A program made the translations under genes and the position numbers. Source: Butyrivibrio sp. (GTDB taxonomy: Bacteria > Bacillota > Clostridia > Lachnospirales > Lachnospiraceae). From it: DNA of 58,136 nt. Under the pieces are notes generated by a model. It was not told the origin of the DNA, did no database searches, and was given only the letters and a program-made list of their open reading frames with translations. Within the stretch, counting starts at the first letter, position 1; every line of letters starts with the position of its first letter. Where the stretch lies: positions 65,671 through 123,806 of the forward strand of contig JAFUYO010000009.1 in NCBI GenBank assembly GCA_017470505.1, written 5' to 3'. This document shows positions 25,917 through 34,253 of the stretch, piece by piece.

Positions 25917-26582
25917 TCATACAAAAGCCGCCATATACAACGGCAATGTGACTATTCCGTCCTTGTCAATGCCAATATTTCCATCTATAAATTTAAAACC
26001 AAATTCAATATCGTCCTTATTCTTTATGAAAGATTTCAACGAAGTGGCCCGTGTATTGCCGCTTTTGACTTCTATCGGAACAACTCTTCCTTTTTTCTGG
26101 ATAATGAAGTCCAGTTCTCTTTTGGTAGTCTCATTCTTGTAAAAATAAAGAGAATATCCATTCTTATATAGAGCATCCGCTATGGCACACTCGAAGATAC
26201 CTCCCTTCGTGTTTACGGAAAGTGTATTTTCAACAATATGCTGCTTCAGTGTAAAATCCTTCATTGCAACAAGCAGGGAGAGATCCGTGGTATAAGCCCT
26301 GAAGAAGTCGTCTCTCGCATAATCATCAAGATCATATCTTACATCTGTTACCGCCTTGCATAGGCTTATAATATCAGCCCTGAGGAGCCACTCTATACTT
26401 GAATAATATTTTTGTGCTCTTCCTCCATGCTCTACTTCTTTATACTGGAACTTGTGATTCTCCTTTTCAAGGAGCTGCCTCGCAAGCGACAGGTAGCACT
26501 TCTCCGCCTTTACTTTCTCTTCAGCATTAGCATAATGGGCAATATCATACTGATAGCCCTGTAAAAACAACCTCCACTGCAA
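25917..26582 (-). pseudogene. DUF4143-type ATPase lacking its N-terminal ATPase half
   Basis: A 221-codon fragment opening at a TTG. It aligns by eye with the C-terminal half of AAA/DUF4143 proteins: YDIAHYANAEEKVKAEKCYLSLARQL, then the nuclease-like end TTKRELDFIIQKKGRVVPIEVKSG. The P-loop half is absent. It starts only 13 bases after the stop of an intact gene from another subgroup, so it may be the residue of an insertion or deletion event. If translated it would be a stand-alone PD-(D/E)XK-like domain. Confidence 0.7.
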
Positions 26583-26595
26583 GAGTACAATTTGT

Positions 26596-27855
26596 CTACA
26601 GCAGAAACTTATGAACAGGAATCACTTCGATTTTATGGCCATCTCTTTCTATGACTCTCTCTTCTTCATTTGTAACTATTATCAGCTTTTTTACGCCCTC
26701 AGTCTTCTCCGCAAAGAATACCAAACTCCTGGTCTCACGCTCTTTTGCATCACCAAGAGCATATGCAACCTGTATTGCACAGCCTTCCTCCGGCAGATAA
26801 AAATCAACGTCTATGCCTGTCTGCTTGGATTTAAAATAGTAAACACCATCCTCATATTTGCGTTTCAGCCGGACTGCAACTGCATTTTCCAAAAGAGCTG
26901 ATGGCTTATCTACCAAAAACAGAGAAAGTAACCCATTGTCATAAAAATAAAATCTTGGTATGCTCTCTTTTTCAGCAAACTTAGATACATAATTCTTTGT
27001 TCTGAACAGCAGATATGCGTTCTCAGCGTAAGTAGCATACTCTATCATTGAGTCGGTAGAAGTCTTAGTTCCTGTAGCCTTTACATTACCCGCCAGTGTA
27101 TTAAACGAAACCTCATGCATGACTGTCTCTGCGATCTTTTTCACCATGAGTCGGAGTGCCATCTTATTTTTTACCTGTTCTCGTTCTATGATATCTCCAA
27201 GCAGGACCTTCTCATAAACACTTTTTATATATTCTCTTTTATTATTCAAAAGCTGTGCCTCAGGGAATCCTCCTTCTGAGACATATTCCTGGCATGTTCG
27301 TCTTATCTTTGCTGATTTTGACGTGGTAAGAAGAGCTGTGTCATCATGCGCAATCTTTTTATAATCCAGCACTTCACCAAACGAGAAAGGCATGATCATC
27401 TTTGGTATATATCTTCCCCCCAGAACGCCAGCCATCTCTGCGCTGAGCATTTTAGCATTACTTCCGGTAATATATACACGCTTTTTCTGGTCAGCCATTC
27501 TCCTGGCGAAATGCTCCCATTCTTCAATGATCTGGATCTCATCAAAGAAATAATAAATATCTTTGGCATCTGTCAGTTCATAAGCTGTTTCTACAATGTC
27601 GTTGAAGTCATTCATGGTAAATCCCAGCAATCTGTCATCCTCAAAATTTACATAGATTATCTGAGACCAATCGCAACCTTCAGCTACAAGTTCCTTTGCC
27701 ATCTTATATAAGAGGGTAGACTTACCCGATCTTCTAAGACCGACCAACACATAGTTTACATTTTTCTCAAAAGAATAATCTCTTTCTATTATTTCAGTAT
27801 TCTGAATGACTTCTATCTGGTCATTGATGACCTGCTTCAATACACTGTGGTTCAT
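26596..27855 (-). CDS. AAA ATPase with C-terminal DUF4143 domain
   Basis: A 419-residue complete protein. Walker A is GLRRSGKSTL, Walker B YYFFDEIQ, and the arginine/sensor region includes VYITGSNAKML. The C-terminal half has the DUF4143 pattern ending YYFKSKQTGIDVDFYLPEEGCAIQVAY, a PD-(D/E)XK-like core. This large family has no settled function; roles in mobile elements or defence have been proposed. ATG at 27855 follows GGGAG; the longer start at 27876 includes that site. The terminal stop is TAG. Confidence 0.88.
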   Translation of the reverse strand: MNHSVLKQVINDQIEVIQNTEIIERDYSFEKNVNYVLVGLRRSGKSTLLYKMAKELVAEGCDWSQIIYVNFEDDRLLGFTMNDFNDIVETAYELTDAKDIYYFFDEIQIIEEWEHFARRMADQKKRVYITGSNAKMLSAEMAGVLGGRYIPKMIMPFSFGEVLDYKKIAHDDTALLTTSKSAKIRRTCQEYVSEGGFPEAQLLNNKREYIKSVYEKVLLGDIIEREQVKNKMALRLMVKKIAETVMHEVSFNTLAGNVKATGTKTSTDSMIEYATYAENAYLLFRTKNYVSKFAEKESIPRFYFYDNGLLSLFLVDKPSALLENAVAVRLKRKYEDGVYYFKSKQTGIDVDFYLPEEGCAIQVAYALGDAKERETRSLVFFAEKTEGVKKLIIVTNEEERVIERDGHKIEVIPVHKFLL

Positions 27856-28038
27856 AAGACAATCTCCCAATAACATTCCATCGATTTCACACTAAGTTTT
27901 AATATAATATTATCGTATTTGCACGATAGATTCAATGGATTATTATCGCTCGTATCAGACAAGCTCATTTTAATATATTCTCCCACTGTATCTGCAGGAG
28001 CTCTTTTATGATTAATCCTTTAGTTTTGCATATTCTGA

Positions 28039-28059
28039 TGGAGCATACGGGACTCGAAC
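28039..28059 (-). other. tRNA 3'-end remnant (possible attachment-site scar)
   Basis: On the minus strand the 21 bases GTTCGAGTCCCGTATGCTCCA match the T-loop and acceptor end of a tRNA. The 5' half of the T-stem does not pair and no other tRNA arm is present upstream, so it is not a functional gene. Such 3'-end copies are typical of integrase attachment sites. It sits between the toxin-antitoxin pair and the ATPase genes. Confidence 0.55.
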
Positions 28060-28101
28060 TTGATATTTCAAGTATTCCACTACATGCCACTTGACTGCCT
28101 T

Positions 28102-28434
28102 CTATTCCTCATCCCTCCCATCGTGGCCAAAGAGAACTGCCATATAATCACGTTTTCTCTGAAGGACTCTATCAACATACATCATGTTTCCGTCAAGTCT
28201 GTAAAATGCCAGATACTCCTTAAACCTTACAGAATAGTACCCGGTAAACAAGTCCTCATAGTAAAGATGAGTACCTGTCTTGGGATGATTCATCATAGAT
28301 TCAATCTCATCCTGCAAATCATCAAGATATCTATGTGTAACATCAAGGTCACGTGATACCATAAAAACATCATCAAAAATCATATCCATATCTCTTATGG
28401 CTTCAGGTGAATAGTCTATATCATAACTCATCAT
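28102..28434 (-). CDS. RelE/ParE-type toxin
   Basis: A 110-residue toxin-like protein: YDIDYSPEAIRDMDMIFDDV at the start, then GYYSVRFKEYLAFYRLDGNMMYVDRVLQRKRDY, the usual strand-strand-helix end of the family. By family knowledge RelE members cut mRNA on the ribosome and ParE members poison gyrase; which one this is cannot be told. It overlaps the antitoxin gene at ATGATGA, so synthesis is coupled. Confidence 0.85.
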   Translation of the reverse strand: MMSYDIDYSPEAIRDMDMIFDDVFMVSRDLDVTHRYLDDLQDEIESMMNHPKTGTHLYYEDLFTGYYSVRFKEYLAFYRLDGNMMYVDRVLQRKRDYMAVLFGHDGRDEE

Positions 28435-28694
28435 TTCTGTCTGTTGCGGAAGTGTGCCCTGACATCAGCTGCAGAGACATATCCCTCTTCCTCTCCGGAA
28501 CGTCGTCCTTTATTAAGCTCACACATGAGCCTGAGCATAGCCTTGGTCTTCTCAATTTCTTCATCCTCTTCTATATCTCTTATAGTATATTTCCCACGAC
28601 CATTCACAGTTAGATATACAGGGGAACCATATTCGACCTTTTCAAGTACTGTATTATAATTTCTAAGATCTGAAACCGGACTTATTACTGCCAT
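28431..28694 (-). CDS. Phd/YefM-type antitoxin
   Basis: An 87-residue partner of the downstream toxin. The N-terminus MAVISPVSDLRNYNTVLEKVEYGSPVYLTVNGRGKY is the DNA-binding Phd/YefM fold; the charged C-terminus would cover the toxin. ATG at 28694 follows GTGAGGTG. Autoregulation through the promoter at 28719-28747 is expected. Confidence 0.85.
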   Translation of the reverse strand: MAVISPVSDLRNYNTVLEKVEYGSPVYLTVNGRGKYTIRDIEEDEEIEKTKAMLRLMCELNKGRRSGEEEGYVSAADVRAHFRNRQK

Positions 28695-28718
28695 TTCAAA
28701 CACCTCACTTTCAGTATT

Positions 28719-28747
28719 ATTCTAATATTGTGCTTACTATTTAGCAA
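28719..28747 (-). promoter_or_regulatory. Promoter of the toxin-antitoxin pair
   Basis: Minus strand -35 TTGCTA (28742-28747), 17-base spacer, -10 TAGAAT (28719-28724), in AT-rich DNA. The spacer contains an imperfect GCTTAC/GCTAAA inverted element that could bind the antitoxin. Confidence 0.6.
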
Positions 28748-28813
28748 GATTTTAAGTAATATTTTACTAACCTTTTTTATAAATAACTATCTCGTAACAC
28801 CAAGACAGCAGCA

Positions 28814-29032
28814 TTATATCTGCAGGCTTTCTGCATACTTAAACAGAATCACATCCCTTGGGGCAGTTTCAATATACGCCCGCTCCTTGTGCATAAATGA
28901 TACAATTTCATCCTTGCTCATTCTTCCCAGCTTTTCAATCACGATATCAAGGATCTTTTTATCATCCTCTGACAATGATGGAAAACTGTCCACTCCACTT
29001 AAATGAAAGAAATAGGCGTTACTCTCTACCAC
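28814..29032 (-). pseudogene. C-terminal remnant of a Panacea/SocA-type antitoxin
   Basis: A 72-codon frame starting at a GTG inside the end of the TPR gene. It reads LSEDDKKILDIVIEKLGRMS, then DEIVSFMHKERAYIETAPRDVI and KYAESLQI, the usual C-terminus of Panacea (former DUF4065) proteins. The N-terminal two thirds are missing and no ribosome site is seen, so it is probably a scar of an inserted toxin-antitoxin module. Confidence 0.6.
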
Positions 29033-29808
29033 GGATTCGAGTTCTGCCCGGAGCCGCCATCGCCGTCGCCCTCGGAGGCGCCTTCGCCGCCGTCGCCGTC
29101 AAATGAGCCGCCCCATTTCTCCATGTTGTCCTGCTGCTCCTTTCTGTCCTCGAGGGCGTTCTTCTTGTTGTCCTCGAGTTCGCCCTGGATCTTCTTCTCC
29201 TTGTCGGAGGGCTGCGAGCCGGAGCCTGAGCTGTCGCTGTTGTCATCACCCGGGTCGTTGTTCTCCTGATCCTGAGGCTGCTGGCTCTGGTCGGGGTTCT
29301 GGAGGAGCTCTATCATTTTGTCGATGTCCTCCTTGAGCTTCTGGGCATCGGCATCATGGCCGTCACCCTCATTGGTGGCGCACCCCTTTTCGAGCAGTAT
29401 ATCGCGGGCCTTATAGAGCACAAAAAGAGCCGTATCTATCTTGTCCTGCGTATCAAGCGAGTAAAAATCTATTGTGTTGCACAGTGAGAGAGCCAGATTG
29501 ACCCTTATGTCACATTCCTTTTTCTCGGGAGGAAAGTGCTTGAGCGCATCGCTATAATAGGAGATGGCCGAGTTGTAGTCGCCGTTTCTGTAGGCGGCGT
29601 TTCCGAGGTTGTAATAGGGAACATAGCTCTCGGGAAAGTTCATGGACAAAAGCTTCTCCTCACTTTGTGTGTTGTACTGCCCCTTGTTGTAGTCCCTCAC
29701 AAAGGAATGGTTGACGACTATCCGCACCGACAAAAGAATTGCAATCGCAAGTACGGCAGCCGTAACAAGCGCAAGAAAATATACTCTCAGAGGAATTCTC
29801 TTCATCAT
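29026..29808 (-). CDS. Membrane-anchored TPR protein, BatC-like
   Basis: A 260-residue protein. One N-terminal helix (about residues 7-28), TPR-like repeats with YYNLGNAAYRNGDYNSAISYYSDAL near 65-90, then an acidic Asp/Glu/Gln/Gly-rich low-complexity tail. It is the last gene of the moxR-DUF58-VWA set, where a TPR protein is normally found (batC in Bacteroidetes nomenclature). GGGGGAG precedes the ATG and the start overlaps the previous stop. It probably adapts partner proteins to the VWA subunits. Confidence 0.8.
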   Translation of the reverse strand: MMKRIPLRVYFLALVTAAVLAIAILLSVRIVVNHSFVRDYNKGQYNTQSEEKLLSMNFPESYVPYYNLGNAAYRNGDYNSAISYYSDALKHFPPEKKECDIRVNLALSLCNTIDFYSLDTQDKIDTALFVLYKARDILLEKGCATNEGDGHDADAQKLKEDIDKMIELLQNPDQSQQPQDQENNDPGDDNSDSSGSGSQPSDKEKKIQGELEDNKKNALEDRKEQQDNMEKWGGSFDGDGGEGASEGDGDGGSGQNSNPW

Positions 29809-30773
29809 CACAGTCTCCCCCTTCTAACGAACATAAAAAGCTCTGCAATAAGGAGAGCTATCAGAGGGTATGCAAAGAAATAATACGTATCACTTGTTAT
29901 CTCTGCCCCCTGGCCGCTCTCGATGACAGTCTTGCTGCTGTCCTTGATAAGGCTCACCTGCCCTGACAGAGCTGCCGCCTGAGTGTTCATGTTTATGTAA
30001 TTGATGCCGAGGTCTGAGGCGATCTTTTTCAGGTTGTCCTCGTTTATCCTTGATATGGCATCCGTGTGCTCGTTATAGTCATAGATGTAACTAAAGCCGT
30101 AGCTGTCCTTCATCTTGCCACCATTTTCTGACCCGTAGCCAAGCACCGCCCCCGAGTCGATGTACTGAGCAAGCTCAGAGTAGTCCTTGAGCTGAGTCCC
30201 GTTTGTTATCTCGCCGTCACTAATAAAGAACACTATCGTCTTCCTGTTCTCTTTCCTGGCTGATGACAGAAGGAGCGATTCTATGTCCTGATAGGCGATC
30301 GACAGATCACTTCCCTTGGCGTAATAGCTGTCGGGGGATGTGAAGGTGTCAAAGAGATCCTTGATATAATTCATGTCCTGGGTGAAGGGCGAAAGCACAT
30401 GCGGCGTATCATCAAAGGTCACGAGCCCGAAATTGCTGCCGGCGAGCTCATCGATTATGATGTTTGCATCCTTGATGACTCCCTTCATCCGCTCCTTGCC
30501 GCCTGCGTAGTCCAGCGCCCACATGCTGATGGTGTTGTCCACAACAAAGAGAACGTCCAGGTTCTTGGTCTCGAATTCATATCTGGTCTCCACGATCACA
30601 GGGCGAAGACCTATGATGAGGGTGAGCAGATATATGAGGGACAGCCTTATAAGTGTAAAAATCTTTTCAGTTGTATTTTCTTTGCTCCTGATGATGAAAT
30701 ATGCTGTCGCGCCCAAAACAAGCGCGAAGACAAAAAGCATTATTCCAACAGGAAAAATCGGGTTTATACTCAT
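29808..30773 (-). CDS. VWA-domain membrane protein, BatB-like
   Basis: A 321-residue protein with two N-terminal helices, a VWA domain (about 75-260) and a C-terminal helix. The metal-ion site begins VVDNTISMWALD (D-x-T-x-S variant) and continues with the threonine in VTFDD and the aspartate in FFISDGEITNG. ATG at 30773 overlaps the previous stop (ATGA); the ORF's longer start lies inside that gene. Paired VWA proteins next to MoxR are thought to act as substrate-recognition parts of a chaperone-like complex at the membrane. Confidence 0.85.
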   Translation of the reverse strand: MSINPIFPVGIMLFVFALVLGATAYFIIRSKENTTEKIFTLIRLSLIYLLTLIIGLRPVIVETRYEFETKNLDVLFVVDNTISMWALDYAGGKERMKGVIKDANIIIDELAGSNFGLVTFDDTPHVLSPFTQDMNYIKDLFDTFTSPDSYYAKGSDLSIAYQDIESLLLSSARKENRKTIVFFISDGEITNGTQLKDYSELAQYIDSGAVLGYGSENGGKMKDSYGFSYIYDYNEHTDAISRINEDNLKKIASDLGINYINMNTQAAALSGQVSLIKDSSKTVIESGQGAEITSDTYYFFAYPLIALLIAELFMFVRRGRL

Positions 30774-31879
30774 TTCTGCATTACCATTCCTGCCACGCCG
30801 AACATGGCGAGGCAAATAATCAGGAAAATAAAGGGAATGCGCGGAAGATCCATGGTCTGTCTGGTCATTACGACCTTGATCATCATCGCCTCCTGCTTCT
30901 GTATGTCCTTAACGATCTCGGAGACGGGCTGGGTGTTGGTCCTCACGTAGAACTTTCCACCCGTGGTCTCCACAGCACTCTTAAAGGCCGACAGACATGA
31001 AGCGTAGTTGTACTCCTCAGGCAGGTAGAACTTGTCCTCTGAGGGGAATATCCCAAAGAGTGTGACGTTGTTCTTTTTGCAGTAATCTGCTGCCTCCTGA
31101 AGGTTTAACACCTCTTTTACAAAGGCGTTTAACTCATTGTCGGTTGACATTATTATGACTCTTGTCCTCTCGGAATCGTTTAGATAGGGAAAAGAGTAGA
31201 GGGCCGTTCCGAGTCCCTCGCCTATAAGCGACGATCCTCTGTACCAGTTCTCATAGAGCGTCCCCGCCTCAAAATAGTCGAGCCTGTCCGACAGCTCCTG
31301 GTATCTCTCCTGCTGATCGTCCGGGATTAAGCGCATATCGTCATACTTGAGGAAATAGTTCTCGTAGTACTCCTTCTGCATCAGAAAGTAATCGTGCAGG
31401 GCATCCAGCCTCTCGATGACATAGTCGTAGTCATCAGTAAGCGGGACGTAGGTGACCGACGAGGTGTTGAAGATGTTTATCCCGAACCTGTCGCCCTCAA
31501 GCCCCGCAACCACGCCTTTTAAGTAGTCGGTGAGCTCGGAATTGAGGTCGTACAGAGAGTACGACACGTCGAGATTCAGGATGATGTCCCTCTTCTTTAC
31601 ACCGCTCACAACGTCGTCTGTCTTGTAGGGCCTTGCCGCAAGGAACAGGCAGGATATTACGCTCCCTGTAACTCCCACGAGGAGCAAGCCCGACAGCACC
31701 CTGTACCTGAAGTTAAGGCTCTTGTACAGCTTCGAGTTTCTGATACGCGCTGTATTTGCGGCCTTTATCCCGCCGATGAACTTAGGACTGCTCTTTCTGT
31801 TAAATATATAGATTATTAAAAACGCCGTTGCCAGCAGGATACAGCCCACGTAGACAACGCCTCTGTACATTAACTCCAT
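30770..31879 (-). CDS. VWA-domain membrane protein, BatA-like
   Basis: A 369-residue protein: helices near residues 6-26 and 63-83, a VWA domain with metal site LDVSYSLYDL and ATP-independent fold, and a C-terminal helix. The domain is longer than usual, with a charged insertion (LMQKEYYENYFLKYDDMR...). The chosen ATG at 31879 follows GGGAG and overlaps the end of the upstream gene by ten bases. It works with the neighbouring VWA, DUF58 and MoxR proteins by genomic context. Confidence 0.82.
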   Translation of the reverse strand: MELMYRGVVYVGCILLATAFLIIYIFNRKSSPKFIGGIKAANTARIRNSKLYKSLNFRYRVLSGLLLVGVTGSVISCLFLAARPYKTDDVVSGVKKRDIILNLDVSYSLYDLNSELTDYLKGVVAGLEGDRFGINIFNTSSVTYVPLTDDYDYVIERLDALHDYFLMQKEYYENYFLKYDDMRLIPDDQQERYQELSDRLDYFEAGTLYENWYRGSSLIGEGLGTALYSFPYLNDSERTRVIIMSTDNELNAFVKEVLNLQEAADYCKKNNVTLFGIFPSEDKFYLPEEYNYASCLSAFKSAVETTGGKFYVRTNTQPVSEIVKDIQKQEAMMIKVVMTRQTMDLPRIPFIFLIICLAMFGVAGMVMQK

Positions 31880-32364
31880 GACTTTATCACTCCCATTGCC
31901 GATACACATGAGGAAATAAGGTCCTTGTTCTCCGCCTTCTCATCCTCGGCAAATTCCGGTACATAGTACTCCTCCATGAGCTTGTCGAGGTTCCTGATGC
32001 CAAGTGCCTTTATCTCGCTCTTTACGAGGCTCTCCACGTTGATGCCGGTTGCCTCGTGAACAAACTCCCTGATGATTGCGCTGAGCCTCTGGTAGCCGTC
32101 TCTCTTGGTAATGGCGCCGTTTTTATAACCGCCTGCGATGTTCTCGATCTTACCGACATACTCCTCCTTCATCCTGCCAAGGACATAGGGGTTTAGTTCT
32201 ATCTTCCTGGCTGCCGGGCGCGGCGGGAGTTTCTGGAATATTCTGACAAGCCTCATGATGAGGTATACCAAAAGCCCGATCGCCGCCGCCAGTATCAAAG
32301 CAGCGATAAGTATCACCCAGAAGCTGTATTCAAATGGATTCTGAAGCTTAACCGTAGTAACCAT
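31870..32364 (-). CDS. Single-helix membrane protein of the moxR/VWA operon
   Basis: A 164-residue protein with a helix at about 17-42 (SFWVILIAALILAAAIGLLVYLIM), then a basic stretch and a helical C-terminal domain (GAITKRDGYQRLSAIIREFVHEATG). It occupies the place of DUF4381 proteins in similar operons, but I would not assign that name firmly. It overlaps DUF58 upstream and the VWA gene downstream, so it is translationally coupled to both. Confidence 0.7.
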   Translation of the reverse strand: MVTTVKLQNPFEYSFWVILIAALILAAAIGLLVYLIMRLVRIFQKLPPRPAARKIELNPYVLGRMKEEYVGKIENIAGGYKNGAITKRDGYQRLSAIIREFVHEATGINVESLVKSEIKALGIRNLDKLMEEYYVPEFAEDEKAENKDLISSCVSAMGVIKSWS

Positions 32365-33229
32365 TTCTGTACCTTTCAAGAAGAGCTATGGTGCTCTCTA
32401 TGATGTCCTCCTGCCTTGCGATGGTGGTAATACACGCCCTGTTCTCCTTGCATACGTGCGATGCGTGCAGCAGGATCTGCTTTCTTAGCATTACTTCCTC
32501 ATCGTGAAGGGCCCTGTTGTGTGAAAAGAAAAATCTCTCGTATTTTCTTACGTCGCTGTCAAAGACCTCGTCCCCTGTTAGGAAAGCGTCATCTATATTT
32601 ATGATGAGGAGGTCATGCGCAGACGTTATGCTCTTTATGAGCTCATCTGGAAGAGCCGCAACCCCCTCCATATCCGTCAGAAGAAATATGATCATCCTCT
32701 TGTGTACCGTGTTAAGGACCTCTCTGATCACGGCGCTGTAGCTGCAGCTGCTCTCAGAGTCAGCTTTTGTTTCATAGTCGTAGAGGAGCTTCTCAAGATG
32801 GTCTGTCCCTGATTTAAAAAAGCTCACGGATGCGCCGTGCTCACCTGCGTAGGAGAGTGCGTAGTCAGCGCCGTTTCTCCCCACTATGTAGGCAAGAGTC
32901 CCAAACGTCATGAGCATCAGCTCCTTCTTGGCCTCTCCCTTAGAGGTGTCCCCGAGCATCTTTTCGCCCCTGTCGCAGATGAACATGACATTGTGCCGCC
33001 TGTCCGTCATATATCTGCGCACAAGAATAGAACCCATGCGCGATGATGACTTCCAGTCGATATCCGTCACATCATCACCATAGGTATATTCCTTGAGGTC
33101 GTCGAAATCCATGCTCCTGCCCCTGTGGATGGAGTGGAAATCGCCGTCTAATATATTGGTGGTCTTGCGCTTTGTGTAAAGCGAGACCGCCCTTCTTATC
33201 CTCGATAAGTACTCGTAATCAATCTTCAT
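32348..33229 (-). CDS. DUF58 protein
   Basis: A 293-residue protein with the DUF58 signature FDDLKEYTYGDDVTDIDWKSSSRMGSILVRRYMTD and a degenerate VWA-like fold after it (VMFICDRGEKM). It lacks the N-terminal membrane helices of longer members. DUF58 is almost always next to MoxR; it likely receives or presents the client of the ATPase. It overlaps moxR (TGATG). Confidence 0.9.
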   Translation of the reverse strand: MKIDYEYLSRIRRAVSLYTKRKTTNILDGDFHSIHRGRSMDFDDLKEYTYGDDVTDIDWKSSSRMGSILVRRYMTDRRHNVMFICDRGEKMLGDTSKGEAKKELMLMTFGTLAYIVGRNGADYALSYAGEHGASVSFFKSGTDHLEKLLYDYETKADSESSCSYSAVIREVLNTVHKRMIIFLLTDMEGVAALPDELIKSITSAHDLLIINIDDAFLTGDEVFDSDVRKYERFFFSHNRALHDEEVMLRKQILLHASHVCKENRACITTIARQEDIIESTIALLERYRNGYYG

Positions 33230-34233
33230 CAGGGTGCCTTCACGGAATTAATGAGTCCGTCTATAACCGCCTCAACGGGAACGTTGTCCGCAACAGCTGA
33301 GTAGTTGAGTCCTATCCTGTGGCGCAGAACCTGGTGGCTGACCTGCTTCACATCCTCAGGGGTTACATAGGTCCTGCCCTGGATGAGGGCTGCCGCCTTG
33401 GCCATCTTCAAAAATGCGATTGACGCTCTCGGGCTCGCACCTATGCGCACATACTTGCCCAGCTCAAGGTTCTGTATCTGATTTGCCCTTCTGCTGGCAA
33501 CAACTATGCTTGAGATGTACCACTTGATTGCGTCATCTACATATACTCTCTCTGCGATGCCCTGTACCCTGTCCACATCCTGGATGGTCAGAACAGGAGG
33601 ATCGACTCTCGATATAGCGCCGGTCTCCATGCGGGTCAGTATCTCAACCTCCTCGCCTGCCGTGGGATATGTGATGACCTCTTTGATGAGAAATCTGTCT
33701 GTCTGCGCCTCTGAGAGGGGGTATGTTCCCTCCTGCTCGATGGGGTTCTGCGTGGCTATTACAATGAAGATGTCCTCGGGCATGTGATAGCTCTTTCCGC
33801 CGATCGTCACCTGCTTCTCCTGCATCGCTTCCAACATCGCGGACTGTGTCTTGGCACTTGATCTGTTGACCTCATCGAGGAGTACAAAGTTTGCAAAAAC
33901 TGGTCCCAGGATATTCTCAAACTTGGCTGTCGCCTGATTGTAGATCTGGGTTCCGATGATGTCACCGGGAAGAAGGTCAGGCGTGCACTGGATCCTGGCA
34001 AACTTGCCGTCAACCGCATCCGATATCGCCTTGGCTGCCGTCGTCTTGGCAAGTCCCGGAACGGACTCTATGAGGATATGCCCGTCTGCTATTATGGCGC
34101 CGATGAGCGAGAACTTAAGCTGCTGCTGTCCCACGACCTTCGCGTCAAAATAGTCTGAAAGCTTTTTTATCACTTCCTGTGAATACTCAAAGTCATGCTC
34201 ACTTATCTGTGACTGTGTATTATTTTCATCCAT
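33229..34233 (-). CDS. MoxR-family AAA+ ATPase
   Basis: A 334-residue ATPase. Walker A is GLAKTTAAKA (about residues 60-69), Walker B FVLLDEVNRS, and sensor/arginine motifs IVIATQNPIEQEGTYPLSEAQTDRFL. MoxR ATPases remodel proteins, often to insert cofactors or activate VWA partners. First gene of the overlapping set 34233-29026. It starts only 20 bases after the metF stop, so it may also be read from the purB-metF transcript. Confidence 0.94.
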   Translation of the reverse strand: MDENNTQSQISEHDFEYSQEVIKKLSDYFDAKVVGQQQLKFSLIGAIIADGHILIESVPGLAKTTAAKAISDAVDGKFARIQCTPDLLPGDIIGTQIYNQATAKFENILGPVFANFVLLDEVNRSSAKTQSAMLEAMQEKQVTIGGKSYHMPEDIFIVIATQNPIEQEGTYPLSEAQTDRFLIKEVITYPTAGEEVEILTRMETGAISRVDPPVLTIQDVDRVQGIAERVYVDDAIKWYISSIVVASRRANQIQNLELGKYVRIGASPRASIAFLKMAKAAALIQGRTYVTPEDVKQVSHQVLRHRIGLNYSAVADNVPVEAVIDGLINSVKAP

Positions 34234-34253
34234 TCTTAAAAAGACCTTTCTGT

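Noticed and set aside
25917-27855. One ATPase gene split by a frameshift
   Set aside because: The first part (26596-27855) is already a complete ATPase with its own DUF4143 end. The second part is the C-terminal half of another subgroup, so these are two genes.
28039-28110. Complete tRNA gene
   Set aside because: Only the T-loop and acceptor 3' end are present; the T-stem 5' strand does not pair and no anticodon arm can be drawn.
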